64,000 nt of DNA from contig CM075187.1 in assembly GCA_037577475.1 (NCBI GenBank), forward strand, positions 25,615,810-25,679,809, read 5' to 3'. Source of the stretch: Chaunax sp. Z400 (taxonomy: Eukaryota; Chordata; Actinopteri; Lophiiformes; Chaunacidae). Shown here one piece after another: positions 10,300 to 23,469 of this stretch. Made by a program: the position numbers and the translations under genes. The notes beneath the pieces are model-generated. The model had not been told where the DNA came from. It searched no databases and saw nothing but the letters and a program-made list of their open reading frames with translations. Positions within the stretch are counted from its first letter, which is position 1, and each line of letters begins with the position of its first letter.

Positions 10300-12589
10300 G
10301 CACATTCAGGCTAAAGTTTTATTTCTTATACCATCCTGTCTTTGCACCTCTCACACACGCTCAGTCTTAATTTCCAGCTATCATGATCTGGGTCTGAGAT
10401 ATCAGCTGTTCTAATCCGCTGGTCACATCTATCCAATAGCACAGTGACCCACCTTTGTTGTCAGCCTCTCATCGTGCTGCTGGGTTGTTGTTTTTGTATG
10501 ATTCACTCCTTCTTCTTGTGTTTTCATGCTGCTCTTTTGTGCGCCCTCCACCTCCCCATCACCACTAAGTCTCTGGAGATTCACCATCTTCATCATTCAG
10601 CATGTCATCAGATACCACCACCAGTGTCCGGACTCCAAGGGGGATCTATATCTTGCTGCTGGTAAGGCCTGTTGCTTTTTGATCTCAATCTCCTTAAAGG
10701 GTCAAAGCGCCAAAGACTTTCTGACATACTATATCACATATCATCATTTGTAATAAACAATTATCTGAACTTCATGCACTGGTCTGTCCTGACTGACTTG
10801 TTTTCATGTGATATTAATGACAGAAAGGTGAGTGTCCAGCTCATGCTACTGAATTAGAACTGACCAATAATGTGGATACTAATTTATACGAATGCTGCAT
10901 TTCAGAGTTCATTGTTTTTGCAAACATTTTCTGAGAATGTGGCCTAGAGCAGGAATAGACCTACCAGTGTGAGGCTGCAGCTGAAATTCAAATAACAGAG
11001 ATGAGATCCTTCACTGAGCCCCATTCACTGTAATTTGAGAAATATCACCTGGATTGATTGAACTGAGAATAAATTGACTTCACTCCTGGCCAGCAACTTC
11101 ACTGGTTTCCAGCATCGCAGACATGAGGAAGGGAAATTCTGCAGAAGATAATAAATGGATGATTACATGACACCACGGACATCTGCATTGATTCAGGTTC
11201 TTTTTTTTCTGAGCAAAAATATAAAACAAAGAAAGCTTTGCAGCATTAAACATCCCATCCTCTCTTTAGAAAAATTAATAGTGACTGGTAAAAAAAGAAT
11301 TTGAGCTGGTTCCCTGTCTGGTAATACAATGCATACGTTGTGCTGTGACAGCCATTATTAACTGGGTTGCAGTAGAAATAGAAGAGAGCCTGTGTGAACC
11401 GTGGACAGCAGGATAATCTGAAGAATAGTCTGGAGAAAAACGGCCAGCTCATGTTTCACTGGTCCTGAAAGGGAGGTTCAGCTGCTATTAGCCCGAGTCT
11501 GCAGGGCTCATAATGAACGACATGGTGTTTCTGTTAGGGCAACAGTATCAGATCACAGATCAGCAGTGTCAGCTCAACATTTACTGTCTGGGCTTCAACT
11601 GAGATGAGTTTCTGAAAGCTCAAACTGATAAGGGTATTTTGACTCTGCTGATGATCAATGTTAACGGTTGGAAAAGAGTAAGAATGGGCCTGGTGTGTCA
11701 AGGAGGATAACCTCTGAAACGCCTTCTTAAGAAAGTGTTAAAAGAAATGGATAGTTTAGGGAAGTGGGCCAATATTTGGCATTTACTCAAAGGTCGATAT
11801 CAACATGCTGATATATTCAGAAGGAGAGAAACAGCAGGAGATGGGTCTGGAAACAACTGCTGTGATGCAGATGAATTACTGGATAGACTTTGTGCCAATA
11901 GCAGCTGGTAGGAGATTATAAGAGGCCAAAGTAATGTGGCCAGAGAATATAGTTCACCTGCCTGGATGGCAACACGTCCTCGTACTCTCCTTTTCAGCTA
12001 AACAAACATTTTCCATCATTATCTGATGTAGACTGACGTAGAGAGGAAAGCCCCACAAAAAAATCACTGTTCCTACCTTAAAGGCTGACATAAATCTTAA
12101 TTATGGGAAGGCACAGCAGACAGTCAGCTGAGTCAGAGGGATGTAAGCCATGCAAGGTTTTATCTGGAAAAAGACATAAATCATTTTTACGCAGAGGAAA
12201 ACTGATGTTTGCCTTTTGATAATCACTGACTGGTTTATCCTTTTTTTTATTTTAAGCTACTTTACACAACATTTAGGCTACTGGTCAATCATACCACAGT
12301 GAATATACTGTATGGGATTAAATAATAAACTGTACATTCTAAAGCTTAATATAATTACAATGAAAGAATTAAAGCCAGGGCCTGCAAAGAGCAGGCATTT
12401 ATTTATCAGAAGCGGTCAAATGTTTAAAATTACATTTATCAAGTAGTGAATATAATATAAGGTACTTTTTTAAGGTTTGTATTTGTAGGCCACGTCACTA
12501 CATATCAAAGAATGTTTGACGTTTTATTGCTCTACATGTATTTGACAGCTACATTTAGTAGACAAGCCGCTGAAGCTGTCCAGCAGTAG
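10300..12589. other. Stretch without recognised genes
   Basis: Anonymous sequence after the Tc1 relic. Several overlapping short frames at 10444-10857 have no recognisable domain. No splice-site pair framing a convincing open exon was noticed. Confidence 0.45.
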
Positions 12590-12800
12590 TTCAATGAATA
12601 GTTGGACATGTTGGGAAACAGGCTCACTCACTTTCTTGGCCAGAGTTAGATCAGAAGATTGATGCCACTTCCATGTCTGAGTGTTTAGCTGCAGCCAGCA
12701 GCCCGTTAGCTTAGCACAAAGTCTGGAAACAAGGTGGACGGTGGCCTGTTTCTATCCAAAAGTAACAAATCCTCAAAATCCTGCAAAATGTGAACACTGG
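12590..12800 (+). repeat. Percomorph-type dispersed repeat
   Basis: The phrases cactttcttggccagagtta, gatgccacttccatgtctga and cccgttagcttagcacaaag, then a stretch resembling tccaaaagtaacaaa, match a repeat I know as common in percomorph fish genomes. This supports the organism call. Confidence 0.65.
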
Positions 12801-14683
12801 ATTTATGGAGGGATACATTTAGCCATCAGCTGATGAATGTTGTGTTGCATTTGACAGCTTAAGCTGTTGATTTAGGCCCAGTTAGAAGAAGAGCGACTTG
12901 GATTTAAATTCATCAGGTCGCTACAGACATAAGTACAGTTAACGTTCCTCTGTCTCTGCTAAATGTATATAATAGTTAACTGTTTGCTGAAGCATTAGGC
13001 TTGGGCCTCATAAGTTTATATGGTGGTGCTTCAGTGTTGTGCTTACATCTCTGGTGCACTGCCCCACATGGCCCAACACATATGATGCTGACTGAAGTAC
13101 AGTTTGCTGTATTTCTGTAAAATACATGCAAAGTACTTTCACCTTACTTGCTTCTTTTACTTAATGTCTAAATACGTCCTGACAACTCGCTTTAAACATT
13201 CATAAATTATGCGATGACCCATCAATCTGTCATTGTTCACGTTCACTTTGCTCATATAAGACAATCTGTGTTTTCTCCATGTAAGCCATTTATAGTATGG
13301 CTGTCCTGGAAAGAGTCCCTTAAATATCATTTACTAATAATCAGTGTCATTGTGTCTATTAGATATTATTACTCAGGAGGGATTTCATCCAAAGACACCT
13401 GAGCAGTCTGGTCTGAGGACCAGGCATGTAGCTCCCTCTAGTGCTGCAGAAGAGTCACTACAAGACACAATCCGGACAATGCAGCCGAGGTCCTTGGACT
13501 AAATTATTTTTATGCTCAAGAATAAAAACTTTAGTACTGTGATTGTTTTAGATTTAGTTTTGACCTTCTCTCATCCACTGAATAGCTTTGTCACAAGCTT
13601 CCAACCACATCCAACAATCTCAAATGTAATGGAGTACTCCATCTCCGGGTGAGGACAGAGACATGGGACTCTTGACTTCATTTTTATTACTGTTTCTGAG
13701 ATCAAGAGTAAGTTTCCATGCTGGATTATGCAGTCCTTTTCATATATATTGCTGAATAAGTTCTAAAATGATATTTTTCAGAGATAAATCCCATCGTATG
13801 TGTTTTTAAATAAATATCTGTTCCGTGTCGTCAGCATAAAAAGCCTCATATGAGAGAACACCACAGGGAATGCCTGTTATAAGAAAGACATGAAGAAATG
13901 AAAAGGGCAAGATCTTTATTTTTTAAATGTATTCACATATATTCAAAATGTTTTTCTTCTTCTTGTTACTTCGTTTAAATGTTTGAGCTTCGCTGTGCTG
14001 CATGATTTGACGCTATGAGGCTGTTTTCATATTAATTGCTGACAGCGTATATTTTCTCCATGCTCATTGACAATAACATGTTGAGGCTGGTTCAAACCAC
14101 AACCTTCTTGTCATGAGGCAACAGTGCTAACATCTGCACCGCGGTGCCGCCCCATCACTACTAGTTTGGAATTCAATCCTGATCTAATATTCGGCATGCA
14201 CAAGTGTGATGTGGAAAGTCGAGGCCTCGAGTGGACAGAGAATGGATTCTACGGTGAAACAGAGGATGTCTTGTGTCGAACACTTACTTGTGAAATGAAA
14301 AACATTAAAATATTCATATATTTTGGCATTTTTAATGAAGGATAATTTGTCATTTAAGGATTTTAATGTGGTAATTATAGTTTTTTCTATTCAAAACCCA
14401 TGTCAGACAAACACAAGAGAATTTTTTGGTATTTAACCGACGTGTGGAGGGGATGTTCCTGTTTTAGTAATCAGTGTCTTTTGGTATGAAAATAACACTT
14501 CATACGTTCCTATTTGTATTTATCTGAGTTGCCTCAGGGAAATAATCAAAAGCACTTTGACATTACTTCAATTCAAGATGCTTATCTGCCTGACAGCTGA
14601 TCCCCAGTGTGGTATTTCCCACCAAGCCGAGGCTCCAAGTGTCTTAAAGCTAATGATAAAATGATCCTCCTGTACTGACTTAC
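12801..14683. other. Stretch without recognised genes
   Basis: AT-rich anonymous sequence; small frames at 13214-13402 and 14124-14345 carry no recognisable domain. Confidence 0.45.
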
Positions 14684-14772
14684 CTCAGGTTTGTTCTCTG
14701 GACGCCGGCCTCTCCTTCACTCAGGCCAGGAGAGATGCTGTTGGACTCTTCACAGTGATATTCAATCCTCTT
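14684..14772 (-). other. Exon-like block ending in a strong donor, minus strand
   Basis: On the minus strand the sequence CTGAG is followed by GTAAGTC, a close match to the donor consensus, cut before position 14683. Upstream, cctcctgtgctgccaag is a plausible acceptor. One frame stays open across the block (KRIEYHCEESNSISPGLSEG...). It stops a few codons further upstream, so the proposed acceptor is needed. I recognise no protein. It could be an exon of an unknown gene, a non-coding transcript, or chance. Confidence 0.25.
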
Positions 14773-15635
14773 CTTGGCAGCACAGGAGGTTCCTTATTCT
14801 CCATTCAGTCCACGCTCGGATGCCAAGAAAAACATGTAGCTGGCAGCCTCCCATCTCCGTCCCCCTACCGACTCTACCAGCATACCCCGAGAGGTGAGGC
14901 CACGTGTGTTCACAGTGAACTTCATTCTGCTTCCCTACCAAGGTTAGCCTTCCTTCCTCTGGAATCTGGTTCTTATTTTAAAACAGATTGCTCGCCTGTG
15001 GTTGTTGGAAAGGGGTGGCAGTGGTTTGGGTTGAAATGCTATCAAATGAGGTGTGGAGGGGTGAACGCTGATATACTTCCCCTCCTCTCTCGGTCCTGCC
15101 TCGACTTGTTCATGTGAGGAAAGTGAAATAATTTAACTGAAACATTTAAGGTGATAAATAATAAGTAAATAGATCTAAGTATTGACAGTTATGAATAAAA
15201 AGATTTTATGAGTTAAACTTTTTTTTGGAGCTGTGATTAAGTGTCTATATTTCCATGTTCAAATAAATCACTTTAAGTTACAATCTTAAAGGTATAAAAA
15301 CCAAGTTCATGTCTTGTTGTAAAATAATTGTTTCCATCAATACCTTATGTTCTGTTTGAGTCATGGAGACTCCAGGCCCAAAGCTAACAGCTCAAAATTG
15401 ATGATTGACTTTTTTTATCAGCTTGATTCTGCATCACTTTTCCTAACTCTATAAGAATCGCTTAGTTTACTCTCTTACTTATTTCTATTGTTATTCTATT
15501 AGGCACTGGTTCTTGCATTTACTCCTTACACAGTTTATATTTTTGTTTTTCACTGATATTTAGCTCTGTATTGTTTTTTATTCTTATTGTAGAATGTTAT
15601 TGTATATTATTGTATTGTTACTGTAATCATGGAGT

Positions 15636-15725
15636 AATCTCTGGCACAGAATGCCCTTTGGGATTAAGAAAGGTTTGTCTTATCTTATCTTATCTTATCA
15701 CCAGCAGTGATAAGATAAGATACTT
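15636..15725 (+). repeat. LINE/SINE-type tail with TTATC simple repeat
   Basis: The phrase gaatgccctttgggattaag resembles the 3' tails of fish L2-type LINEs and their SINEs, and is followed by four TTATC units. Nine bases on, three GATAA units run the opposite way, so the two could pair as a hairpin. Confidence 0.5.
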
Positions 15726-15826
15726 CACCAGCAGTATATTAAACTCAATATCTGTTGTTTTTTATGGTGCTTTTGATGCAGCCCTATCCCCCCAACCATT
15801 CATGAAAATCCTGGGGAAAATGTTCA

Positions 15827-15874
15827 TGTTTTTCTGAATTAATTAGATAATTATATCACTAATTCAGAAAAACA
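15827..15874. repeat. Perfect 15-bp inverted repeat
   Basis: The arms TGTTTTTCTGAATTA (15827-15841) and TAATTCAGAAAAACA (15860-15874) are exact reverse complements, with an 18-base AT-rich loop. Such structures in fish DNA often come from transposon ends. No neighbouring gene gives it a role. Confidence 0.75.
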
Positions 15875-16825
15875 GAGCATCTCATTAATAAAAAAAAACA
15901 GCATCTTTTTTCTCTAGTGAATGCAATACGCTTACGTAGGATTGTCATAAAGTATAAATATTGCGAACAGATATTTTAGTACATAAAAATATCAAATGAA
16001 AAAACTATTTATAAAATGTTGTACATGTACAAACACTTTGTAATGCTTTGTGGTATATAGGAAGTAAAGCTACTGTCAACAAAAGGCTGAAATACAGCAA
16101 CTATTCCAAAGGAATGCTTCAGCTAGTATTGAACTATGTTACTGAAATATGTGGACCTGTAATTTAGCAGGAGGAGGGAGATGTGTAAATAGCTCAATGG
16201 CCCATGTCCTGTGACCAAACCTCCTCAAGATGGTGCTGTTCTCCAGAGAGATCTTCATCAATCGCCCAAGCACCAAGAGCAGATTGTGTATAACACACTC
16301 CTCACATCCCTTACTGTATCTCATCATTCATTCACAAACAACATGAGAAAGTAAAGAGGCACCAATGTGCACCACCATTAAAGACAGAACCCTTTGAGCT
16401 TTGTGGTCCCAGAAGTCATGGTTTATTCATCATCATGGACGAGGGTAGGTGGAAGCACTGGGCCTCTGGTCCCATGTGTCCGAGTGATTGATGGTATGTT
16501 TAACTGTGGACTATTGATCTGTTGTCACACATAGATGTGGTGGTTTCCCATCCTCTGTCGACTGTATCCTCCCCAGAGGGCCACTGATCCTCTAACAACA
16601 AGCCCCTCTGCTGGGTGAACTGTTAATCAGCCGCTGCGTGGGCCGTGTTCCCCAGGAGGGAACCGAGGTACAGGGATGGTTATTTCAGTAAAAGGAGGAA
16701 AAATCAAGAACATCAAACTTGATGATTTATTTGACTCCTTTGATGGTTCAGTGAGTCATTTGTTGTCAGCATTAGACCTATGCTGTTTTACTGATCACAT
16801 GTTTAAAGCTGCAACAATTAGAGTA

Positions 16826-16925
16826 TTTTTATTTTAACCTTTATTTAACCAGGAATAAGTCTCACTGAGATTTAAAATCTCTTTTACAGGAGCGTCCCGG
16901 CCCAGACAGGCAGCAGCACAAACAA
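16826..16925 (+). repeat. Fish dispersed repeat fragment
   Basis: The phrase aacctttatttaaccaggaa followed by taagtctcactgagatt and ggcagcagcaca is an abundant fish repeat motif as I recall. Class uncertain. Confidence 0.55.
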
Positions 16926-18558
16926 GTAGTACAACAAACAGCCATACAAATACAGTTTGTATTGCCTTATGAACATTTATAAATGTATTAAAAATCAGCA
17001 ATTGTCACCAGTCAACAACATCCAGGATCAGTCAGGATCAACAAATGATGAGTACATACAGTATAGTGTCAGATGTCAGCTCGGAGTGACAGAATCACTA
17101 AAGAATGATCACCTGCACTCTGCAGCTCAGAGCTATTGACCACTTTAGAGTTTTTCAGGTCAGTGTTTTGGTTTCATAGCCCACATCTTAATGGGTTTGG
17201 TCAGTGGCTGACACAGGCTCTCTGAGGGGCAGGGGCGAAAAAAATGAAAATGGCACCAGGTGTATTTGGTGAGGCACCATAAAGGACAAAGTTGGGATGC
17301 ATTTATGGTGAGACTAAAATTTTTTGTGACTCAAATTCGCTACACCTCTATAATTAAAATACACAGGAAACTCCATTTAAAGGCACATGGAGGTCGGCTA
17401 ATTTTCTAGCATGTAGGGCGGTCTATATGGCTTTGCCCTGGAGGGCACCTAGAGGTAATGCTATCATGTTTTGTCCACTGTAAAGGCACCATGGAGGTTA
17501 CTTTATCGTGTTTTATTTTTTTTATTTCTTCGAAGAGGCATTTAAAAGGACACTTTTACTGCACCTTCTGCATCAGTGGTTTTGGTTCAGTCTCACTGCT
17601 CTCAAAAGCCATGCTTCAAGCTACCAATGAGGTGAGACCACCAAAGAAAAAGCTTAAGATAAAACAGAAGCCGATACAGAGCTGAGAAAGAGAGTGATTA
17701 TTGGACAGATATTGGCAGGTGGACGCGGACATGACTCCATATAAATGCTAATGTTGCTCTGTGTATGTTGAACATGCAAACAGGCAGTTTGCTAACATGT
17801 TAACTTTAACTTTATAAGGTGGTGTTATGTTAAAAGTGTCTTTACAGCTTGTTGTGCCCCCCCCCCCAACTACCATGTTATTACTTATAAATATTTTTTT
17901 TTTAAAGAAATATTCGACAGTTTTCTTACTCTTCTTTTGACAAGCTAGGCTGAAGAGTCTCATAGTGTTTGAAAGCTGTTGAAAAAGGAGACCATGTGAA
18001 TAATTTCTGCCTCCTCCTAAAATTATTATTTATTAACACAAATAATAGTAACAAAGCTTATTACATGCACGGAATTATCATCCATTGCATGTTGAGCTGG
18101 TTGGCGGATGATGAGTTTCCTATAGAAAATCAGTGAACCATTGATGAATGCTGCAATCAATAGGTTACCAACTGCATAGTATTAATCATATCAGAGCGGG
18201 ACAATATCAAGAGGCCAATATCAGATATTTACAAAGAGGCCAGCATCAGGCTGACATGTGGGCATATGAACCCAGATGATTTATTTTAGCCAGACTACAA
18301 GCAGCCAGAGGACGCAGACTGTTTTGGCTCATGGTGGCTTGTCCTCTGCTAAAACCTTAATCAAGAGGATTTTTTTCTCTCCATGTTGCTGATAAGGAAT
18401 GATCAGCGCTCTGTCATGGCTGAGAGCCGGGGGATTTTTCCATTTCTGTCTCAGTTATCTTCTTTTGAGGTTATAATGAGGTTAGCAAAGGATTGGCTGA
18501 GTGTTTTCACCGGGTATTGTTTTCTTCCCTCGCCTCCCTCCTCTCCTCACCCTGGCAG
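16926..18558. other. Stretch without recognised genes
   Basis: From 17370 to 17560 short phrases (ggcacatggaggt, gggcacctagaggt, ggcaccatggaggt) recur at uneven spacing, perhaps a worn tandem repeat. A C-run lies at 17857-17866. Nothing gene-like was seen. Confidence 0.4.
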
Positions 18559-18604
18559 ATGAAACGATCTTTAATCCTCTTCTCCTTTTGGTCTGTCTGT
18601 CAAG
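18559..18604 (+). other. Exon-like mini-block with ATG and hydrophobic codons
   Basis: A long pyrimidine tract (ttccctcgcctccctcctct cctcaccctggcag) is followed at once by ATG. Fifteen codons (MKRSLILFSFWSVCQ) come next, then a GTGAGG donor after 18604. The peptide is basic then hydrophobic, like the start of a signal peptide. All parts of an exon are present, but 46 bases is short and no partner exon was recognised, so chance remains likely. Confidence 0.25.
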
Positions 18605-20427
18605 GTGAGGATACGCGTAAGGTAACAGCCAGGGGATGATTCCAAGTAGATTTGTTCCGCTATCTCCTGTAGCAGAAACGGCAACACTGGAAAACACGTT
18701 GTCACACAGGATGACGTCTCTTTTTGGGCCAGTTGGTTAGAAATAAGTTTGATTGTTTGACCTGAAACTGACCCTCATTGGAGCAATTCTAAAAAAGTTA
18801 AATGGAATTCATGAAATGCATCAGTTCCTCAAGTTTCATGGAAATCAAATAGGAAGTGTCTCATATTTGGTTTGTAACAGACAGAAGGAGAACTAAACAA
18901 AAAATTAACGAATCTGGAAATCATGTGTATCATCCGTAGTTTATTTTTCATATTAATAAAACTTCTTACCTTTCACAGATACATGAAATCCATTCAAATG
19001 ACTGAATCTGCATGATTTCAGCTACATATTGGTGGCAGTGCCGTGTCTCTACCCCTCTATGTTACCCTACTGTGACTCGATACGTCCTCCAAATATAGAT
19101 TTCAATGACCCAGATTGGGATTATGATCCGGATCATGATCCATTTAGACATAGTGGGGGAACATCATGAGTTGCTCATGCCTGGGTATTTTTATTTTGAT
19201 TGGCCTGTTATTTTCCATGATATTGCAGAGGGGGAAAAAAAGGCTGAACACAATGTTGTGAGGACAGTCGCATCGGCCTCAAAATTGAATCAACTCTTCC
19301 TCTGCATAAGATCCAACCCTACACAAAATCTGATGACACTTTTTAAGATATCTTGCGGACAAATAAACAAACATGGCTGATCACATAACCTCCTCCAACT
19401 CTCATTGCTACTGCTAAAATTAGAAGAAAAACACTTTTAAACATTTATTCCCCTGCCAAGTTCCAAAATCTGCTTTTTACAGAGGAGTAACAGAAAGCAT
19501 CTCTGGTAGCTAAATACTGAGCATCATGAAGGTGACAGCATCCACCACAGCCACTGCTTCTCCACCATGCTGAGAGATACAGAAGTATCAGCTGCTTTAC
19601 CACCAGACTGTAAATACTAACCCTCTGCTCTCCACCATAATGGACAATAACCTGAATTTTATTGTGTGACTCAGTGTTGTACTGTAGATTGATAAGTAAA
19701 TAAGGAAACTCAGCAATCAAGCAAAGGAAGACGAGCCTGACAGCAGAAAAGCTGCAGCTGCACTTAACTACACCTTAACTACACCATAACTACAGGGCTT
19801 CTGTCCCTGACCTTTATACAGGAAGCTCTACCTATAGCACAAATCACAATAGGCTTAAATAGAATATGAACTAGAATGGAGTCATTTGCAGCATCAGGGT
19901 CGTGTTTGGCAGTTTGGACCGAGAGGTAACACCGATGGAATATAACCAATAAACAATTCATCATTCAAAGTGTCATTTAACAGATGACACGGAGCTAAAT
20001 CATTAGTGATATACACCACTGACATGTTGCAGCAGCTTGTGCTAATGCTTCAGCTACAAAGCTGAAGCAGCTCTTTAATTTTTCTTTCTTAAATGTGGTG
20101 ATAGAGTGCTTTTAGGAATGATTCCAGAAACCCATAAATGACTTTTATGATTATTTTAGAATCTTTGCACCTCCGGCTCCCATGTCTCAAAGATGTTTCA
20201 AATAAACAGGCTGAATGATTTTTATGCTTTGCTGTACTTACTGACGTTAGTTTCTGACATTATGCTTCAAAAATCATAAAATTGTTGTAATAGAAGCCCC
20301 CTTCACATTCCAATAACTTTCATGTGGTGCCTTCCCACATTCCTCTTCTGTCACGAGATAATAATCTTCATAGATTTGCCCCATGAATAGCCAGTCCCAT
20401 TAGTGATGTACATTATAGAGTGCTATA
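18605..20427. other. Stretch without recognised genes
   Basis: Anonymous AT-rich sequence. The frames at 19105-19380 (+) and 19445-19720 (-) have no recognisable domain and no strong splice context. Confidence 0.45.
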
Positions 20428-20790
20428 ACAGCCATCCTACATACGGCCTGTTCACTCCCTATTCACTCTGTTGAAGCAAAATCGACTGCAATTCACCTAG
20501 AGGGCGCTAGGGAAGGAGTCCTAAATGAATGGGAGTGAATGGAGCTAAACGACTTAAACAGTTAAAAAACAAAAATAAAAAAACAAAAAAAATATCTAAT
20601 GGACTGATATTTATTGTATCGACCCATTATATTGAAAGCATAATGAAAGTTGACAGCAATATTTTTTTGGGGGGGCTTCTGCTCCATAGAGCCTCATTCA
20701 TTTTGGACTACCTCGCGATCGCCCTCTATATACCTGTAAGTTCTGAGAGTGGCATAGCTCTATACTACTAGAATATCTCTGGTGCTATTA
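20428..20790 (+). repeat. Unclassified repeat family C, copy 2
   Basis: It runs from acagccatcctacatacggc to agaatatctctggtgctatt. Landmarks shared with copy 3 in the same order are acctagagggcgct, aggagtcctaaatgaatggg (copy 3 has a short deletion there), taatgaaagttga, cttctgctccatagag, ctgagagtggcatagctcta and gaatatctc. Copy 2 has an A-rich expansion in the middle. I see no terminal inverted repeats or coding sequence, so it is non-autonomous. Confidence 0.9.
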
Positions 20791-22767
20791 CCTGGCACGA
20801 TTCACAGTTTATCCTCTCTGAGCCAACAGACTCGCTGACCAGCACTTGATTCCCGCTCTCAATTTCACAGGGCCTTGACTGCTGTCCACCAGTACAAGTA
20901 ACTTCTGAAAAATATAGAACTCAGGCAGGTTTTCATCAATCACTCCTGCAGATGAAAACATCACGGGCTGCAACCCCAAAAGTTCCCTCCAAGCTAACAG
21001 CTTGTTGTATGTGACATTGTTTTAGGACTCAAAGCTGTTTGAATCAAGGGGAAATGAACTGAAAAGAGCGCATTGATTAGAAAGCTATGCATCCGTGCAG
21101 TGCACGGAGGTGATAAGGCACGACAAGGCCATTAAGAGCCAATAGGAATCAGGCTAACTCATGTTGGCTTTTCACACATCGCATGTTACCAATAATGGAG
21201 CTGGCATGAAACACATCTGTGAATGCCTGACCTACAGTAAGCTCTGCAACATAAACCATCCACTGCACTGAATCCCTAGCATGCAATCGATCTGATGACA
21301 CACAAGCACACATGCTGCATGGTGCTGCATTTGTGGGTGAATTTGAGCATCTGTGCATCCATGTTTCAGTCAAAGTTTTATTTTTAGTGCTTTCCAGAGC
21401 AATGCAGGATTCCTGAGTGGGTCAAATGCCTTGCTAAAGGGGTATTTCACCAGTCTAAGTTAAAATCTGTGAAGTTCCAATCAGGTAATGCTGCCTGCTG
21501 GGGGATTTTTGTTGTTTGCTTTTCATTCTTAATTGCAGGCTATGTCAATATCCATCTCTCTTTGTTTCATTAGATGAATGAGATCTGCAAACAGAGCCAA
21601 CAGCCAGACGTACAGGTGCTTGTGGTGCTGCTCTAAGCTGATCCATCATGTATTGCTCAATAAATCACTCTGTCGAACCTGCAGACCTTCATCCGCTGCC
21701 ACAACTCACATTCATATATTCATTCACATTGTCTCTCCTTCCTTTATTCAGTGGTAGAAATTGACTTTCACCTCTCAAAATAAAAAAATGCAAACATTCA
21801 AAAATACAGTGCCTATATTGCATAAAAATATGATGTCTAAAAAAAGTGCACTGAATTCTTCATCTCTAAATTTGCATTGACTTTCCAGTCTGATTGCAAA
21901 TACAGTGACATGATGAGAGGTCCAGGTTGTCTTCTTTCAGTGGAGTCACTGCTTCTTTTCCCTTCCATCATAGAGGGAACCATCAGTGGTTTTTCAGGTT
22001 GATTCCTCTGTGATAGCATTTCTTTTATGCCAGGTAAATGTCTTCCCCTCTGGTGTGTGTTGTGAGTGCTGTAACACCTAGGATGTCCAAAAGCTGGGGC
22101 ATTTACACTAATATCAGTCAACCCATCGACTGTTGAAGCTATGAAAACATTGAGCATTGAGCTGTGACTGAGCATCCTGTGCTCATACTTCAGCTCTTCT
22201 TTCAGCTAATTCGGCTGAAAAGTGGATTTGCTTGTTTTCTCTCACCTCACGTCCCTCTTCCATCAGGAAGTGTTTCAGACATACAGTAGCATCCATACAC
22301 TCCTCTACCATTTCCCCATCAGTAAAGAGTTTTTAATGTTTTGCTGAAATCAACTGGATTCTCAGTGAACATTCGTATGTTTGCTGTGGTGCAGTGAGAA
22401 AATGAGAGAGGATCCGTGTGGATCACTCATACTGGGCTTTCCATGCCCTTACCTCAGACTTCTGCTGGTAACTTTATTCCCAGTGCCTGTGTTTCGGTTC
22501 ATAATAGCTTTTAAAACGTTATTCCACTTTTGACAACCTCAACAGGCTCTGTGCAAATTAGGCACACCAGCCTCGAGCAGCTCACTGCAGTGAGGATAAA
22601 TTTGTAGTTTTCCATCCAGTCATCTCAGAAGACTTGGTTTTCACTGTTGACTATACTAATTTTTGATAATACCATCTTCTGTGTATGACTCTTTGTCTCA
22701 CATAGGGTACAATGTGCGTAGCAGCATATGTTAGCAGTGTCTTGTACAGTAGCAGCCTAGCAGCAGT
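20791..22767. other. Stretch without recognised genes
   Basis: Anonymous sequence between two oppositely oriented copies of repeat family C. The frame at 21837-22175 (-) is 112 codons long but resembles nothing I know. Confidence 0.45.
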
Positions 22768-23135
22768 AGCGTCATTGGAGATATTCCAAAAGTACTCTAT
22801 AGAGATATGCCACTCTCAGAATTTCCAGGCGTGTGGGGGGGTGCCAGTGAGGTAGCCCAAAATGCATGGATGTCTACGGAGCAGAAGTCCCAAAATGTAA
22901 TGTTAATGAGGGAAAAAAAATACTTGGTCAACTTTCATTACTATATTTGCACAAACTGAAATAATATGTGTGCTTTTTTGTCTAGAAGTAGGTGAAAATA
23001 ATTATTTTAGCCATTTAGCTCCATTCACTCCCATCAGGACTCCTTCTAGAGCGCCCTCTAGGTGAACCACAGCTGATTTCAGTACAATGGAGTTAATAAG
23101 GAGTTAACAGGCTGTATGTAATGGGCTGTGGCGTC
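22768..23135 (-). repeat. Unclassified repeat family C, copy 3 (inverted)
   Basis: This is the reverse complement of the 20428-20790 copy, with the same landmarks, for example tagagatatgccactctcag and tctagagcgccctctaggtg. It also keeps aaaataattattttag, which links it to copy 1. Copies 2 and 3 form an inverted pair about 2 kb apart. Confidence 0.9.
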
Positions 23136-23413
23136 GCGCCTCTCCAAAATCCCTTTAAAGACAAAAGTTAAAAATAGGCTGTATATTTTTTTTTCTCTTT
23201 ATGTCAAAAGGTGTTGTGGTCCAGATAGAAGCCTAATAGTGTAGCATCCATAGTTGCACTTCAGAGAGTTTAATTCCCTGAGATGTTCCGATGACTAAAA
23301 CATTCCAGCCGCCAACATTTATCATGGCAGCAAAGACATTTCTACTATTTTATGCAGCAAAATTAAAAGCAATCTTGTTCTACAGTCTGTATTAGTATTA
23401 AAGACTGAGTGCA

Positions 23414-23433
23414 TGTGTGTGTGTGTGTGTGTC

Positions 23434-23466
<33 letters not shown>
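23414..23466. repeat. Compound TG / GA microsatellite
   Basis: TG units (23414-23432) with one interruption pass into about fourteen GA units (23438-23466). Confidence 0.95.
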
Positions 23467-23469
<3 letters not shown>

